Shown in pieces: positions 26,355-35,758 of a stretch of DNA of 56,343 nt (the first letter of the stretch is position 1; every line of letters begins with the position of its first letter). This DNA comes from Olavius sp. associated proteobacterium Delta 1. Lineage in GTDB: Bacteria; Desulfobacterota; Desulfobacteria; Desulfobacterales; JAFDCJ01. The stretch spans positions 1 through 56,343 of the forward strand of contig CACVKW010001255.1 of NCBI GenBank assembly GCA_902749685.1, in the 5' to 3' direction. A program made the translations under genes and the position numbers. The notes under the pieces were generated by a model. That model worked only from the letters and a program-made list of their open reading frames with translations. It made no database searches and was not told where the DNA came from.

Positions 26355-26663
26355 TCAGCAGTATTTCATGCCAATCCCATAGGAATAATCGGAGGTTTCG
26401 TCAGATAGCGGCTGCCGCCACCTGATCTCGGCGAGGTAAAGTTCAGTGGTGAAAATATCGCGAGCACCGTTAACTTTGAGGTGAATTTTTCTACCCGGTC
26501 GCGGGGCGTAGTCGGACTCCAGGTAGACACCATCGGCGCTGTAATTATAAATAATACCGTTATAATAGAAGCCTGTTCGAAAATCTTCAAGCATAACAGT
26601 AGCTTCTACTTCAAATCGCTGGCTGTTTCGCTGATAAGCTATCGCAATCATCAAACGCCCCAT
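26355..26663 (-). CDS. PilZ-domain protein
   Basis: 102 residues. The whole protein is one PilZ-like beta-barrel: QRNSQRFEVEATVML at the start, NYSADGVYLESDY in the middle (the NxSxxG-type loop of PilZ) and SYGIGMKYC at the end. PilZ domains usually bind cyclic di-GMP. The usual RxxxR is represented by Arg12 and Arg16 in QRNSQRF. The start has no clear Shine-Dalgarno, but a stop lies just upstream in frame, so the extent is fixed. A GGDEF protein that could make the ligand lies at 54788 in the same window. Confidence 0.7.
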   Translation of the reverse strand: MGRLMIAIAYQRNSQRFEVEATVMLEDFRTGFYYNGIIYNYSADGVYLESDYAPRPGRKIHLKVNGARDIFTTELYLAEIRWRQPLSDETSDYSYGIGMKYC

Positions 26664-26714
26664 CGTTTATTTGGTCCATCGGTTTGACTAATTGTAAGAC
26701 AATTTTGCCACCTG

Positions 26715-27707
26715 TCAAAGGATAATTCCTTTTAACGCCTCAAAGCTGTCAACAATATAATCGGCACCGGCTGCCGTCAGGTTTTTTTTGAGACTTTTCT
26801 TATCGGGTGCTGTTAAAAGAATTCCGATTCCAATACAATTTGCCGCAGCCCCGGCAGCGGCAAGCATATCATCCGGCATGTCTCCGACATAATAAAAACC
26901 GTCAAAAGGTTCCCGGCAATTTGTTACAATGGCATCGAGCATGAATGGGTTGGGTTTGCTCAGTGAAACCGTCCGACCCTCCTGTGCGAGAATACGTTTT
27001 TCTTCGGATAGGCAATCATCAAGGGTCAAAATCTGCGAAAAAAATTTATTTAACTGGAAATGATTCAATGGGTATTCCGCTTCCGACCGGGGGCGTCCGG
27101 TGGCAATGGCCAGCACATTTTCAGCGGTCAATTCCTCCAGTACCAGCCGGTCGATCAACACTTTTTCTCGCAGGATAAAGCCTTCGTCCTGATATACGGC
27201 GGGATTCAGATTATATGTCGAACGGAACAGTTCGGCACCGAGGTAGATTTCCTGAAATATCTGTTTGATGATGTTGCCGCTGCCGACGTCGCCTTCGTAG
27301 AGGCTGTTGATAAATTCATTTTCAAACTTGCCATGCTGTTTGAGCAACGATACCAGCGGTTTATCCGTTGACCGCAATAAGGCGGTCATGGGTGCTAAAT
27401 CGCAGCGGCCAATGGTTTCAAGATACCGGTTCCAGGGATCCCGGCTTTCATGAATAACGGGTTGACTCACTAAAGAAAACAATAGCTTAATCACCAAATA
27501 AGTCAGGTCCCAATCATTATTGAGGCCCCCGCTCTGCTTGACTGCGGCCAGATCGGAAAGCTCGAAGAGGGGGTCCGGCAATTTTTCCGCACCGCGAGCC
27601 GGTTGAAAAAACAGCCCGGCCGTATGGCGGACCACGTCCCGATACGATGCGGAGACGTCGATAATAACGCCGTCCATGTCGAAAACGATTAAATTTTTAG
27701 GTTTCAT
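26715..27707 (-). CDS. HAD-superfamily phosphatase/hydrolase
   Basis: 330 residues, longer than a typical phosphoglycolate phosphatase because of a large helical cap (about residues 20-190). Motif I is FDMDGVIID (Asp10, Asp12), motif II is in LAIATGRPRSEAEYP, the motif III lysine lies in SLSKPNPFML, and motif IV is YVGDMPDDMLAA. The family removes phosphate from small metabolites in the cytosol. It is divergent from the FGGY kinase at 28170 (462-base gap), so a kinase/phosphatase relationship is conceivable but unproven. The substrate is unknown. Confidence 0.75.
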   Translation of the reverse strand: MKPKNLIVFDMDGVIIDVSASYRDVVRHTAGLFFQPARGAEKLPDPLFELSDLAAVKQSGGLNNDWDLTYLVIKLLFSLVSQPVIHESRDPWNRYLETIGRCDLAPMTALLRSTDKPLVSLLKQHGKFENEFINSLYEGDVGSGNIIKQIFQEIYLGAELFRSTYNLNPAVYQDEGFILREKVLIDRLVLEELTAENVLAIATGRPRSEAEYPLNHFQLNKFFSQILTLDDCLSEEKRILAQEGRTVSLSKPNPFMLDAIVTNCREPFDGFYYVGDMPDDMLAAAGAAANCIGIGILLTAPDKKSLKKNLTAAGADYIVDSFEALKGIIL

Positions 27708-28169
27708 GTTAAAAATTTAGTGGCTGTGCACGTTAAGCTACAAGGGGTGTAATTCAAGATTGTTGGTGATTTAACTCAAACTCTCCAGTTGTCAGTGTTC
27801 AGGTTTCAGTTCTTACGTTGGTCCTCCTGACACCTGAAACCTGACCTTTGAATACCGATGAAAACTAATCATTGACCGCTGATAACCAACAGCAGTGAAT
27901 TACACCAAGTTACAAGTCTACTGATTCAGCAAACATAGTCATCGTACTAACCATTTGCAATCTCAAAGAAACTGATTTCATCCAGAACATTTCACAGTTG
28001 ACTTCCTTCAACGGTAATGTTTAAAAAATCAAGTCGCCCTTAAATTGGCGCTAATAAATATAGTGTCCAAAAATTTGACTCATTTGTGGAGTTAATGACG
28101 GGATCTGAATTAAATATTTTTTCAATCATATTTGCAAACGGGCAGCCTTAAAGGAGGTCAAAAAGATTC
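27708..28169. other. Divergent intergenic region (HAD / FGGY kinase)
   Basis: No gene is seen in this 462-base gap, which must hold two outward promoters. Bases 27793-27850 carry an inverted repeat built of GTCAGTGTTCAGGTTTCAG and CTGACACCTGAAACCTGAC, related to the hairpin at 40749-40825. AAAGGAGGTC at about 28150-28159 is a strong Shine-Dalgarno for the kinase. Confidence 0.5.
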
Positions 28170-29651
28170 ATGATAGTCGGAATAGATATCGGCACTCAAA
28201 GTCTGAAGGCAGTTATCGTCGATCGAAACCTGAATGTATTGGGTGAAGCGGCCTATCGCTACGCTGCCAGATTCCCGCAACCCGGCTGGGCCGAACAGGA
28301 TCCGGCCTTATGGGAGCGGGGCTTGAGGGTGGCTGTTGCTTCAGCCTTGGATAATGCAGGCGTCGTCTCGGATGAGGTTCGGGCACTGGGTGTCGCCGGT
28401 CAACTCGACGGTTGTCTGCCGCTAGATCGGGACGGTCGGGCGATGCACCATTGCCTCATCTGGATGGATCGCAGAGCTGAGAGGGAATTGACAGCTCTCA
28501 AAGGCATTGATGCCCAAAGTCTGCGTGGGATCACCGGGGTTACCATGGACGCCAGCCACATGGCAGCCAAAATCCGCTGGCTCCTCAAAAACTTTCCCGC
28601 AAGCCGCAAAGCCGTTTGTTTCCACCAACCGGTGTCTTATATGGTATCCCGCCTGACCGGAGCGCACATATTCGATCATGCGGTGGCTTCTACCAGCATG
28701 CTGTATTCATTAGAAAAAGCTGATTACGACCCCCGGTTATTGAAAGTTTTCGGCCTTGACCGCCGCCAACTACCTGAAATTAAAGAGGCCTGGGATCAGG
28801 CCGGAGAAATCAGCGCTGAAGGTGCCGCGCTAAGTGGATTGCCGCAGGGCATTCCGGTGGCCGTTGGCACGGGTGATGACTACGCCACCCCGCTGGGCGC
28901 AGGTATCATAGAGCCTGGCCGAATGGCCTGCGTTCTGGGTACCGCTGAAGTCGTAGGCGCCCTTGATACGGGTGCCAAGATCGACAAGCGAGGCCTGGTG
29001 GAAACCCACAGATATTTCGGAGGGACGTATTTCATCGAAAACCCGGGGTGGCTGTCAGGCGGAGCGCTGGAATGGTTTGTCGATACCTTCCGGCTGGATG
29101 GAGTCGAGGAAATGGTCAGTCTGGCGGAAACGGCTCCGGCCGGCTGTGAAGGACTGTTATTCCTGCCGGCCCTGTCCGGTGCCATGGCGCCGGAGTGGAT
29201 CGAATCTGCCAGGGGGTGTTATTACGGCCTTACGCCGGCCCACGGCACAGCTCATTTAGCCCGAGCCGTGCTTGAGAGTTGCGCCTTTGCGATGCGAGAT
29301 GTTCTTGAACGCCTCAGGTCAATGGACGTGCCCGTGCGGTCTATCTTATTACTCGGCGGTGGTGCTAAAAGTCGTTTGTGGTCGCAGATCAGGGCGGATA
29401 TCAGCGGTGTGCCCGTAGCCGTGCCCGCACAGTTGGACACGTCGCCAATCGGGGCGGCCATGCTTGCCGCGGTGGCGGCAAACATACAACCCTCACTGGA
29501 ATCATGCGCCATGCTTGTGGCGGACACTGAAGCGGCGCATGCCGGGCAGAAAGTTATGCATCCCGATCCGGCTAAATCCATAATATACGATGCGGCCTAT
29601 ATCGATTACCACCGTTTATTCAAAAGCCTGCGTCCAATGTTCATTTCGTAG
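28170..29651 (+). CDS. xylB: FGGY-family carbohydrate kinase (xylulokinase-like)
   Basis: 493 residues, full length. It phosphorylates a sugar or polyol hydroxyl with ATP. Motifs: N-terminal phosphate-binding GIDIGTQSLK, the substrate-side segment GVAGQLDGCLPLD, DYATPLGAGI near the hinge and the C-terminal FGGY-type signature LLLGGGAKSRLWSQIRADI. It is closest to xylulokinase among FGGY proteins, but no xylose isomerase is nearby, so the sugar may differ. It starts at an ATG behind AAAGGAGG. A sugar ABC importer is encoded convergently just downstream (29887-35066) and could supply the substrate; that is inference. Confidence 0.82.
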   Translation: MIVGIDIGTQSLKAVIVDRNLNVLGEAAYRYAARFPQPGWAEQDPALWERGLRVAVASALDNAGVVSDEVRALGVAGQLDGCLPLDRDGRAMHHCLIWMDRRAERELTALKGIDAQSLRGITGVTMDASHMAAKIRWLLKNFPASRKAVCFHQPVSYMVSRLTGAHIFDHAVASTSMLYSLEKADYDPRLLKVFGLDRRQLPEIKEAWDQAGEISAEGAALSGLPQGIPVAVGTGDDYATPLGAGIIEPGRMACVLGTAEVVGALDTGAKIDKRGLVETHRYFGGTYFIENPGWLSGGALEWFVDTFRLDGVEEMVSLAETAPAGCEGLLFLPALSGAMAPEWIESARGCYYGLTPAHGTAHLARAVLESCAFAMRDVLERLRSMDVPVRSILLLGGGAKSRLWSQIRADISGVPVAVPAQLDTSPIGAAMLAAVAANIQPSLESCAMLVADTEAAHAGQKVMHPDPAKSIIYDAAYIDYHRLFKSLRPMFIS

Positions 29652-29719
29652 CCGATCAAAGGTTCAGTGTTCAAAGGTTCAATGGTTAAGGATTCATTTT
29701 AAAAATGATAGAAAGGAAA

Positions 29720-29876
29720 CCCTAATCCGGACAAGCCGGAATTGAAAATTGAATATTTGTTGATGTCGCTCCGCTCCGTCCTTTTTTAAATCGAAAGAAA
29801 GCCTTAAATATTCAATCGTTACAAGATAGTAAAATATCCCGATTCAATTTGATTGCACAAAAAGTATAGAAATATC
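29720..29876. repeat. Tandem of repeats R4 and R3 (copy 3)
   Basis: CCTAATCCGGACAAGCCGGA (29721-29740) runs directly into the R3 element. The latter has ATTGAATATTTGTTGATGTC, then TAAATATTCAATCGTTACAA and TTGCACAAAAAGTA. It matches 5697-5870 with an internal deletion of about 40 bases. It lies between convergent genes. Confidence 0.7.
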
Positions 29877-29886
29877 TTATAAGCGC

Positions 29887-30051
29887 CTAAAACCAGCGCA
29901 GCCAGACCAGGTAAACAATCACCAAAATAATCGCGTCCCAGAAAATGAGCTCACTTAATCTGAACCAACGAAGCGCCCGGTTGGCGCGGGCCAGTCCAAT
30001 CCAGGCAACCGCCGCTATCCCCATCGGTATGAAACCAATATACCAGCTCAT
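29887..30051 (-). CDS. 54-residue membrane protein translationally coupled to the ABC ATPase
   Basis: A short frame on the minus strand begins at an ATG (30051-30049) that overlaps the ATPase stop codon (ATGA) and ends with TAG at 29887. The product has two hydrophobic segments, YIGFIPMGIAAVAWIGLA and FWDAIILVIVYLVWLRWF, separated by a basic loop (RANRALRWFRLSE). The start and spacing are those of a true last gene of the importer operon, although the frame is below usual length cut-offs. I know no named family for it. It could stabilise the permease pair or modulate transport. The alternative is that it is a chance frame, but the four-base overlap argues against that. Confidence 0.6.
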   Translation of the reverse strand: MSWYIGFIPMGIAAVAWIGLARANRALRWFRLSELIFWDAIILVIVYLVWLRWF

Positions 30052-31112
30052 GGCAATCGTTCCCCGGTGGCAATGTCAAAAAAATGTAATTTACTCTGCG
30101 GGAATTTCAAATAGATGGTATCGCGCGGGCTGAGATCCGAGCAATCCTCCATGATTCTGACGACAACCGAAACCGGATCGCCCCTGCGCTTCTTCACAAA
30201 AAGCAGGGTGTCAGGCTGGACTAATTCCACGACGTCGAGCGTAAAAGGTATAAAGTCGATTTGCGGCTCCCGCTGCAGGACAATGTGTTCAGGTCTAATC
30301 CCTAGGACAACCTTTCCGGCGGCCCTGCCGGCTATCGACAGCTCGAGCTGATCGGATTGGAATCTGCCATTGCTGATTTTGCCCTCAATCGTGTTCATGG
30401 CCGGCCGGCCGATGAATTCTGCGACAAAGCGGGTAGCCGGTTCGGTGTAAATCTTTTTTGGGCTATCGAACTGGATCAGCTTGCCGTGGTTAAGCACGAT
30501 GATGCGGGTTCCCAATGTCATCGCCTCTTCCTGGTCATGGGTAACAAAAACGAACGTACATTTGAGTTCTTCGTGCAGGCGTTTGAGCTCCGTGCGTGTT
30601 TGGAGGCGTAAAATTGCGTCCAGATTGGAGAGGGGCTCATCCATCAGGCAGATCGACGGCTGCCAAACCAGCGCTCTGGCGACTGCCACCCGCTGTGCCT
30701 GGCCGCCGGAAAGTTGGCGCGGTTTGCGTCCCAAATAATGATCGATTTGCAGCAGTTTGGCGACATCTTTGACCATCTGATCGATTTTTGCCCTGGGGTA
30801 TTTGCGGATGCGCAGGGGATATGCAATGTTTTCATAGACAATTTTATGTGAGTATAAAGCGTAATTTTGAAAAACCATACTCATATTCCGCTCGCGCGGC
30901 GGCAAGTGGGTGATATCTTTGCCGTCTACCAAAGCCTGACCCGAGGTAATCTCCTCCAAACCGGCTAAACAGCGACAAGCAGTGGTTTTGCCGCTGCCCG
31001 AAGGGCCGAGAAATATGATAAATTCACCCTTGGAAAACTCGAATTCCAAGTTGTCCAGCGCAAGAGTGCCATCGCTGAAGCGCTTGCTCACGTTCTGAAA
31101 TGCCACGCTCAT
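30048..31112 (-). CDS. Sugar-type ABC importer ATPase (MalK/UgpC-like)
   Basis: 354 residues. Walker A GPSGSGKTTACRCLAG, Q-loop VFQNYALYSHKIVYENI, signature LSGGQAQRVAVARAL, Walker B CLMDEPLSNLDA and switch VTHDQEEAM are present. The C-terminal 110 residues form the OB-type regulatory domain of the MalK/UgpC group (VVLGIRPEHIVL). It powers the two permeases at 31131 and 31946. AAAGGAAAC lies upstream of the start. The end overlaps the start of the 54-residue membrane protein. Confidence 0.9.
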   Translation of the reverse strand: MSVAFQNVSKRFSDGTLALDNLEFEFSKGEFIIFLGPSGSGKTTACRCLAGLEEITSGQALVDGKDITHLPPRERNMSMVFQNYALYSHKIVYENIAYPLRIRKYPRAKIDQMVKDVAKLLQIDHYLGRKPRQLSGGQAQRVAVARALVWQPSICLMDEPLSNLDAILRLQTRTELKRLHEELKCTFVFVTHDQEEAMTLGTRIIVLNHGKLIQFDSPKKIYTEPATRFVAEFIGRPAMNTIEGKISNGRFQSDQLELSIAGRAAGKVVLGIRPEHIVLQREPQIDFIPFTLDVVELVQPDTLLFVKKRRGDPVSVVVRIMEDCSDLSPRDTIYLKFPQSKLHFFDIATGERLP

Positions 31113-31130
31113 AGAGTTTCCTTTGATTGG

Positions 31131-31949
31131 TTATCCCTTTAGCGCGCCGAATGTCATTCCTCGCACCAAATGCTTTTGTACCAGGAAAGTGAAAATTATA
31201 ATCGGCAGCGTCGCCACCACGGCCACTGACGCCACCTGGCCCCACAGGGTCCCGTGCGGCTGCACAAGACCGGGTATGCCGACGGTTAAGGTACGTGATT
31301 CGAAAGCCGTCAGAATCATCGCATAGAGGAGTTCGTTCCAGGAAAGAATGAAACACAAAACCGCGGTGGCCGCTATACCTGGTGCAGCCAGGGGCAGCAG
31401 AATCCTGAAAAAAGTTCCAGCCTTGGTATTACCATCCATCTGGGCCGCTTCATCGATCTCCGGGGGGATTTCCTCGAAAAAGCCTCTCATCATCCAGACC
31501 ACCAGTGAAATATTAAAAGAGCTGTGGGCCAGGATGACGGAAAAGTAAGTATCCACCAAACCCAGTTTGCCAAAAATAATGAACATCGGCACTACTACGG
31601 AAATAGCCGGTGCCATGCGTGTGGTCAAGAAGAAGAAGAACAGATCTTCCTTGCCTGCAAAGCGCTCACGGGCGAAAACGTAAGATGCCGGTACACCGAC
31701 CAGAAGTGACAGCAACGTGCTGGATAGGGCGACGATAATGCTGTTGCCCAAAAGCGGCAGATAGCCTTTGTCCATAAAGACCTTGGGATAGTGCTCAAAG
31801 GTCGGGGAGAACAGCCATTGCGGTGTCGAGGCCAGGGCGTCCACGCGCGTTTTAAAAGAGGTCAGCAACATCCAGATGTAGGGCGTCAGCGCCATGATGA
31901 TGACCACAGCGATGACCCCAAGTCCTAAATTGCGCCAGGCTCTGCTCAT
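31131..31949 (-). CDS. Sugar-type ABC importer permease (MalG-like)
   Basis: About 272 residues with six hydrophobic segments and the coupling loop EIDEAAQMDGNTKAGTFFRI. I chose the start at 31949 (MSRAWRNLGLG) because its ATG overlaps the stop of the partner permease (ATGA); the frame stays open further upstream but would duplicate that gene. It forms the inner-membrane channel with the permease at 31946-32875. Confidence 0.88.
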   Translation of the reverse strand: MSRAWRNLGLGVIAVVIIMALTPYIWMLLTSFKTRVDALASTPQWLFSPTFEHYPKVFMDKGYLPLLGNSIIVALSSTLLSLLVGVPASYVFARERFAGKEDLFFFFLTTRMAPAISVVVPMFIIFGKLGLVDTYFSVILAHSSFNISLVVWMMRGFFEEIPPEIDEAAQMDGNTKAGTFFRILLPLAAPGIAATAVLCFILSWNELLYAMILTAFESRTLTVGIPGLVQPHGTLWGQVASVAVVATLPIIIFTFLVQKHLVRGMTFGALKG

Positions 31950-32875
31950 GCTTTGGTCCTCTCCATCCCTTGTTTCCAGGTGATGCCCTTGTAGAAGATC
32001 GAGCACATGATAAGCACCACCAGATAGACCATAAACGCCACCACCGAGCCGTAGCCGAAGTCCCAGTTTCTAAAATTGATGCGCCAGGTATAGATGGACA
32101 AAAGTTCGGTGGCCGTTCCGGGGCCGCCGCCCGTAAGGATAAACACCTTATCAAACTCTTTGAAAGCATCGATACCGCGAAGCAGCATGACCAGAGCGAT
32201 AATCGGGCGCAAGAGTGGCAGCGTGACATCCCGGAAGACGCGCAGCGGCTTGGCGCCGTCCATGATGGCCGCCTCAAAGGGCTCCTTGGGTAGACTCATG
32301 AGGCCCGCCAGAATAACTAGGGTAACGAAGGGCGTCCATTCCCAGACATCAATGCCGACCATGGTCCACAGGACCAGCTTATAGCTGGAAAGCAGAGCGG
32401 TCTGAGGGCCCATCAGAGCGATTTTCCGCATGTAGTGGGTCAGCATGCCGAACTCACCGCTTAGCAGCAGTTTCCACATCAGCCCGATGGCCACCGGTGC
32501 GAGCATCATCGGCATGAGGATGAGCGTCACGATGAAGCGCTGGTCGCCGATGATGTTAAACAGCAGTAGGGCCAGGCCCAAGCCGAAAAGAAATTCTAGC
32601 CCGACGGCAGCGAAGACGAATTTGATCGTGGTCAGGAAACTTTCCCAGAAAATAGGATCGTCCTGCATGAGCTTACGATAGTTGGCAAATCCAACGAAAT
32701 TGCCGTCATGGTTGGGTTGGGAGAAACTCAGATCCGTGAAGGAGACACCGACCATGTAACTGAAAGGGCCCACCAGCAACACCACCAGGAGGATAAGGGA
32801 CGGGATTAAAAACATGGCGCTGACGCCCTTATCCAGCAGGATACGTTGCCAGTTGATTTTTGATAGTCTTACCAT
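31946..32875 (-). CDS. Sugar-type ABC importer permease (MalF-like)
   Basis: About 309 residues. Hydrophobic segments at about 20-40, 80-105, 112-135, 165-190 and 270-290 (AMFLIPSLILLVVLLVGPFS is the first) and the coupling loop PFEAAIMDGAKPLRVFRDVT are present. The ATG at 32875 is preceded by AAGGGTAAGG; a GTG one codon earlier is possible. It is upstream of and coupled to the MalG-like gene. The binding-protein gene lies 790 bases upstream of it, behind repeat DNA, so the operon is interrupted by a long leader. Confidence 0.88.
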   Translation of the reverse strand: MVRLSKINWQRILLDKGVSAMFLIPSLILLVVLLVGPFSYMVGVSFTDLSFSQPNHDGNFVGFANYRKLMQDDPIFWESFLTTIKFVFAAVGLEFLFGLGLALLLFNIIGDQRFIVTLILMPMMLAPVAIGLMWKLLLSGEFGMLTHYMRKIALMGPQTALLSSYKLVLWTMVGIDVWEWTPFVTLVILAGLMSLPKEPFEAAIMDGAKPLRVFRDVTLPLLRPIIALVMLLRGIDAFKEFDKVFILTGGGPGTATELLSIYTWRINFRNWDFGYGSVVAFMVYLVVLIMCSIFYKGITWKQGMERTKA

Positions 32876-33668
32876 CACCTTACCCTTCTAAACGCTTTAC
32901 CCTTTTGATATAATAACATGCTGAAAGAAACTTAAGGTTTCAGGTGCCAGCCCAGCCTCCGGCCAAAACAACGGCCGGTCTGATCAAAAAAAGAAACTTA
33001 TGAACGTCGAACATCGAACGTTCAACGTCCAACATCGAATACGGAATTCTGTCAATTTAAAAAAATACTGAACAACACGCGGGGCAAACAACTGGTCTGT
33101 GCGATCGAATCGACCAGTCGAAATCCGACTCGGCGCAGCGCCTTGCAGGCTTCGATTCACTTTTTAAAATAGATAAAGCGTAGCGCCATCCACATTGGAC
33201 GTTCGATGTTCGACGTTCGATGTCGGACGTTCAACCCGTTAACTGGCCCGACCACGTGAAGTTTCATACGAGGTTTCAGATGTCAGAAACCGGATGTCAG
33301 ATGAAAAAAATAGACCACTGGTCACGGATGACACCCGCGTTAATTGCGGTTGCCCTGCTAAAAAGCAGCGAGAAGCAAGCAAAAACCGCTGCCACAACTT
33401 CTGCAGGCTTTTGCAGGTTCCAAAGAAGTTTCTTGTTCGCTCAGACCGGCCGCCCTCCCATGGCGCGTAAACTTCCGCGACCAGCGGCTGGGCTGAAACC
33501 TGACATCCGAACCCATGCCTTTACGGTTCATCTGCTGCGCCAACCGCGCAATTGCGGCAATTTGTTCCCCGATAAATCGGGATCTCCACTTCGCTACGAC
33601 CGGCTTGTCCGGGTTAGCCAAGAAACGAAGCCCCGCGCCTATCGGAGCTTCGTTCCCCATTTCGGCGC
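32876..33668. repeat. Repeat-dense 790-base spacer inside the importer operon
   Basis: I see no real gene; a 150-codon open frame at 33220-33672 reads through repeats and is not protein-like. Contents: GAACGTCGAACATCGAACG-type words at 33002-33040 and, inverted, at 33196-33235; GGTTTCAGATGTCAG at about 33268-33282 and a related word at about 33290-33302; and an inverted copy of R4 (33601-33618). A motif with CCGGCC/GGCCGG pairs near 32950-32980 resembles 2820-2860. The gap separates the binding-protein gene from its permeases. Confidence 0.6.
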
Positions 33669-35066
33669 TTAATCGACCGGATATTTCAAAGGCGCCTTGT
33701 CTCCTAGCAGTTTGTGAATTTCCAGTGCGGCCCAGTCCAAGGCCTCTTTCGAAGACTTCTTGCCGGCAAGGGCATCGCTCAGCGCCAAGACAATGATATC
33801 GGTCATCTGCGGCGACTCCGGAAAGGTGGCCTTGGGCAGTGACGCCGCGTTGGTGTCCATTGCGGCATTGGAGTAAGTCAGTTTTTTCACCTCCGGATGG
33901 GCGTAAACATCAGGCCTGGGAGAAGCGCCGCCATTCAGGTGCTGTTCGAGTTGGTTGTTGTATACCAGTGCCCATTGGATGAAAAGATAAGCGGCTTCTT
34001 TATTTTTAGAATAGGCCGGAACGAGATAGGTCCAGCCCTCAACCTGGCCCACTTTGCCGCCTTCACCCTGGGGCACCATATCAAAGCCCATTTTACCTGC
34101 CACAGTGCTCTGCTGGGGATCTTCGACGGCATAGGTGGCATCGTTCCACATAATGCATTCGAAGATTCTGTTCTGTTGCATGGCTGCCATGGCGCCGTCC
34201 CAATCGTAGTTAAGGGTGTCCGACGGCGAGTACTTGACCAGGCTTTTATAGTAGTCCAGCGATGCGACGGCTTCGGGGCTGTTTATTATGATGGGTCCGT
34301 ACTTGTATCCCTTATCGGCTTCCAAGATGTCTCCGTTAAAGCTGTAAAGGAAGTTCAACCACTCGTACCAGAGGGCAACATGGCGTTTGCCCTGGATGGC
34401 CGTGCCGTAAAAACCTTTATCCGGCCGGGTAAACCACTGCGCCATATCTTTGTATTCCTTCCAGTTCTGCGGGCCTTTCAGGTCATAGCCATATTTGGCC
34501 CTGAAACCGGCCCGTTCGGTGGGATCGTTGACCAGATCGGCACGATACCACAAGAACATGGTGATCGCTGTAAACGGAAATCCATAGGGTTCGCCGCCGT
34601 ACCAGGAAATCTCATTCCACAGATTGAGGTAGATTTCTTTTTCAGGGTGGAAGTTGGGGTCCCGCAGCTTGGGATCGTTCATAAAGCGGCTCAACGGCAC
34701 GACATGCTTATTCTCAACAAAACGCCCCAACTCCCTGTGGGGTTGAATGATGAAGTCATAGCGGCCAGTGCGGGAGTTAAGGTCAAGCATGACTTTGTCC
34801 ACGGCTTCCTCATGGGCATACTGTTCGACGACAACCTTGATGCCGGTAACCCTGGTAAATTTTTCTTTGATTTTATCCAAGGCCTCCAGGGGCGGCAAGG
34901 CTTCGCCGATGGTTCTGATGGTCGCGCCTTTATATGGCGTGGCCGCCTCCTTGAGGTCCCATGCCTGGGCCTGCCCAAAAACCATTAACACCACAGTGGC
35001 CAGGCTGCAAAGTATCATTGAAATCCGAAACCATTTTCTATTCTTCTTGACAGTGAATCTTTTCAT
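33669..35066 (-). CDS. Extracellular solute-binding protein, sugar type (SBP family 1)
   Basis: 465 residues with a twin-basic N-terminus and signal segment ending FGQAQAWDL, so it is periplasmic. It resembles MalE/UgpB-type proteins: TIRTIGEALPPLEALDKIKE at the front, FPFTAITMFLWYRADLVND in the middle and NGGASPRPDVYAHPEVKKL near the end. AAGGAGGTACC lies upstream of the ATG. It is the first gene of the importer operon whose permeases and ATPase follow downstream. Ligand unknown; the neighbouring FGGY kinase suggests a sugar or polyol (inference). Confidence 0.87.
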   Translation of the reverse strand: MKRFTVKKNRKWFRISMILCSLATVVLMVFGQAQAWDLKEAATPYKGATIRTIGEALPPLEALDKIKEKFTRVTGIKVVVEQYAHEEAVDKVMLDLNSRTGRYDFIIQPHRELGRFVENKHVVPLSRFMNDPKLRDPNFHPEKEIYLNLWNEISWYGGEPYGFPFTAITMFLWYRADLVNDPTERAGFRAKYGYDLKGPQNWKEYKDMAQWFTRPDKGFYGTAIQGKRHVALWYEWLNFLYSFNGDILEADKGYKYGPIIINSPEAVASLDYYKSLVKYSPSDTLNYDWDGAMAAMQQNRIFECIMWNDATYAVEDPQQSTVAGKMGFDMVPQGEGGKVGQVEGWTYLVPAYSKNKEAAYLFIQWALVYNNQLEQHLNGGASPRPDVYAHPEVKKLTYSNAAMDTNAASLPKATFPESPQMTDIIVLALSDALAGKKSSKEALDWAALEIHKLLGDKAPLKYPVD

Positions 35067-35435
35067 ATTGGTACCTCCTTAAGAATATAGTGATTCAACT
35101 CTAAATAGGGTGAAATATAACCCCCCTTGGACAATTATAGTGTCCATGCCCTCATCACTTTTTTGTAAATATTCAACATAATAAATGTTTGCTGGATTTA
35201 CCCCCTCCTTTCGAATCACCCAAATTCGAACCACTGGGTTTAGTCATTAGACAAGTTAAGGGCCTCGCCCCATAAGTGCTAACTTGTTTGTCGGCATTCG
35301 CAGGTTGCATTTTCGCCGTACAGGGTTGTTTTGAAAGACGCGAACGTCCAACATCGAACATCGAATAATGATGTCGCTTTGCTCCGTAATTTAATTTCAG
35401 TTGTTTTGATAAATTCGATGTCATACTGTTAATGA
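35067..35435. repeat. Upstream region of the sugar importer with repeats
   Basis: No gene is seen. GAACGTCCAACATCGAACAT occupies 35340-35359. TGATGTCGCTTTGCTCCGT at about 35371-35390 is a fragment of the R3 core. The first 100 bases upstream of the start codon (35067-35160) presumably hold the importer promoter, but I could not fix its -10/-35 boxes. Confidence 0.45.
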
Positions 35436-35588
35436 CTATTTTCGATTCCTTTGAGCCGTTTTAATACTTGCTGCGAAAATCCTAATTAATTCTTCTGTTT
35501 CCTGTAAAATGTCATTCTTTATGATTCGCACCGAATATTCAAGCAGACTTTCTTCCAGATCATATGCCTGCTTCTTCATCTTTTCCAT
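35436..35588 (-). pseudogene. Internally deleted four-helix-bundle (S23/IVS-type) protein
   Basis: A 50-codon frame on the minus strand starts at an ATG (35588) and stops at TAG (35436). Its first half, KQAYDLEESLLEYSVRIIK, matches the N-terminus of the TIGR02436 four-helix-bundle family (usually about 115-120 residues, often near rRNA intervening sequences). Its second half, EELIRIFAASIKTAQRN, matches that family's C-terminus. The middle two helices, about 70 residues, are missing. The ATG itself lies inside a GATGTTCGATGTTGG repeat (35586-35620), so the start is probably accidental. This is a relic, not a working protein. Confidence 0.6.
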
Positions 35589-35758
35589 TCGATGTTCGAT
35601 GTTGGACGTTCGATGTTCGTTTTTTTAAGTAATCCTTCCAGTCCCTCGGCAGAGAAATAAGTTAGCGCTTATGGGGCTTCGCCCAAATTGGCCTCCGGCC
35701 CGTAGGGCCTACGCCCCAGAGGGAATGTTGTAATGATGGAATAACTGTAAGTAATAGC

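Noticed and set aside
33220..33672. 150-codon frame upstream of the sugar-binding protein
   Set aside because: It lies in repeat DNA, has no ribosome site and shows no protein-like composition.
13563..35620. Repeated GAACATCGAAC words resembling a CRISPR array
   Set aside because: The units are directly adjacent or scattered singly without regular unique spacers, and there are no cas genes.
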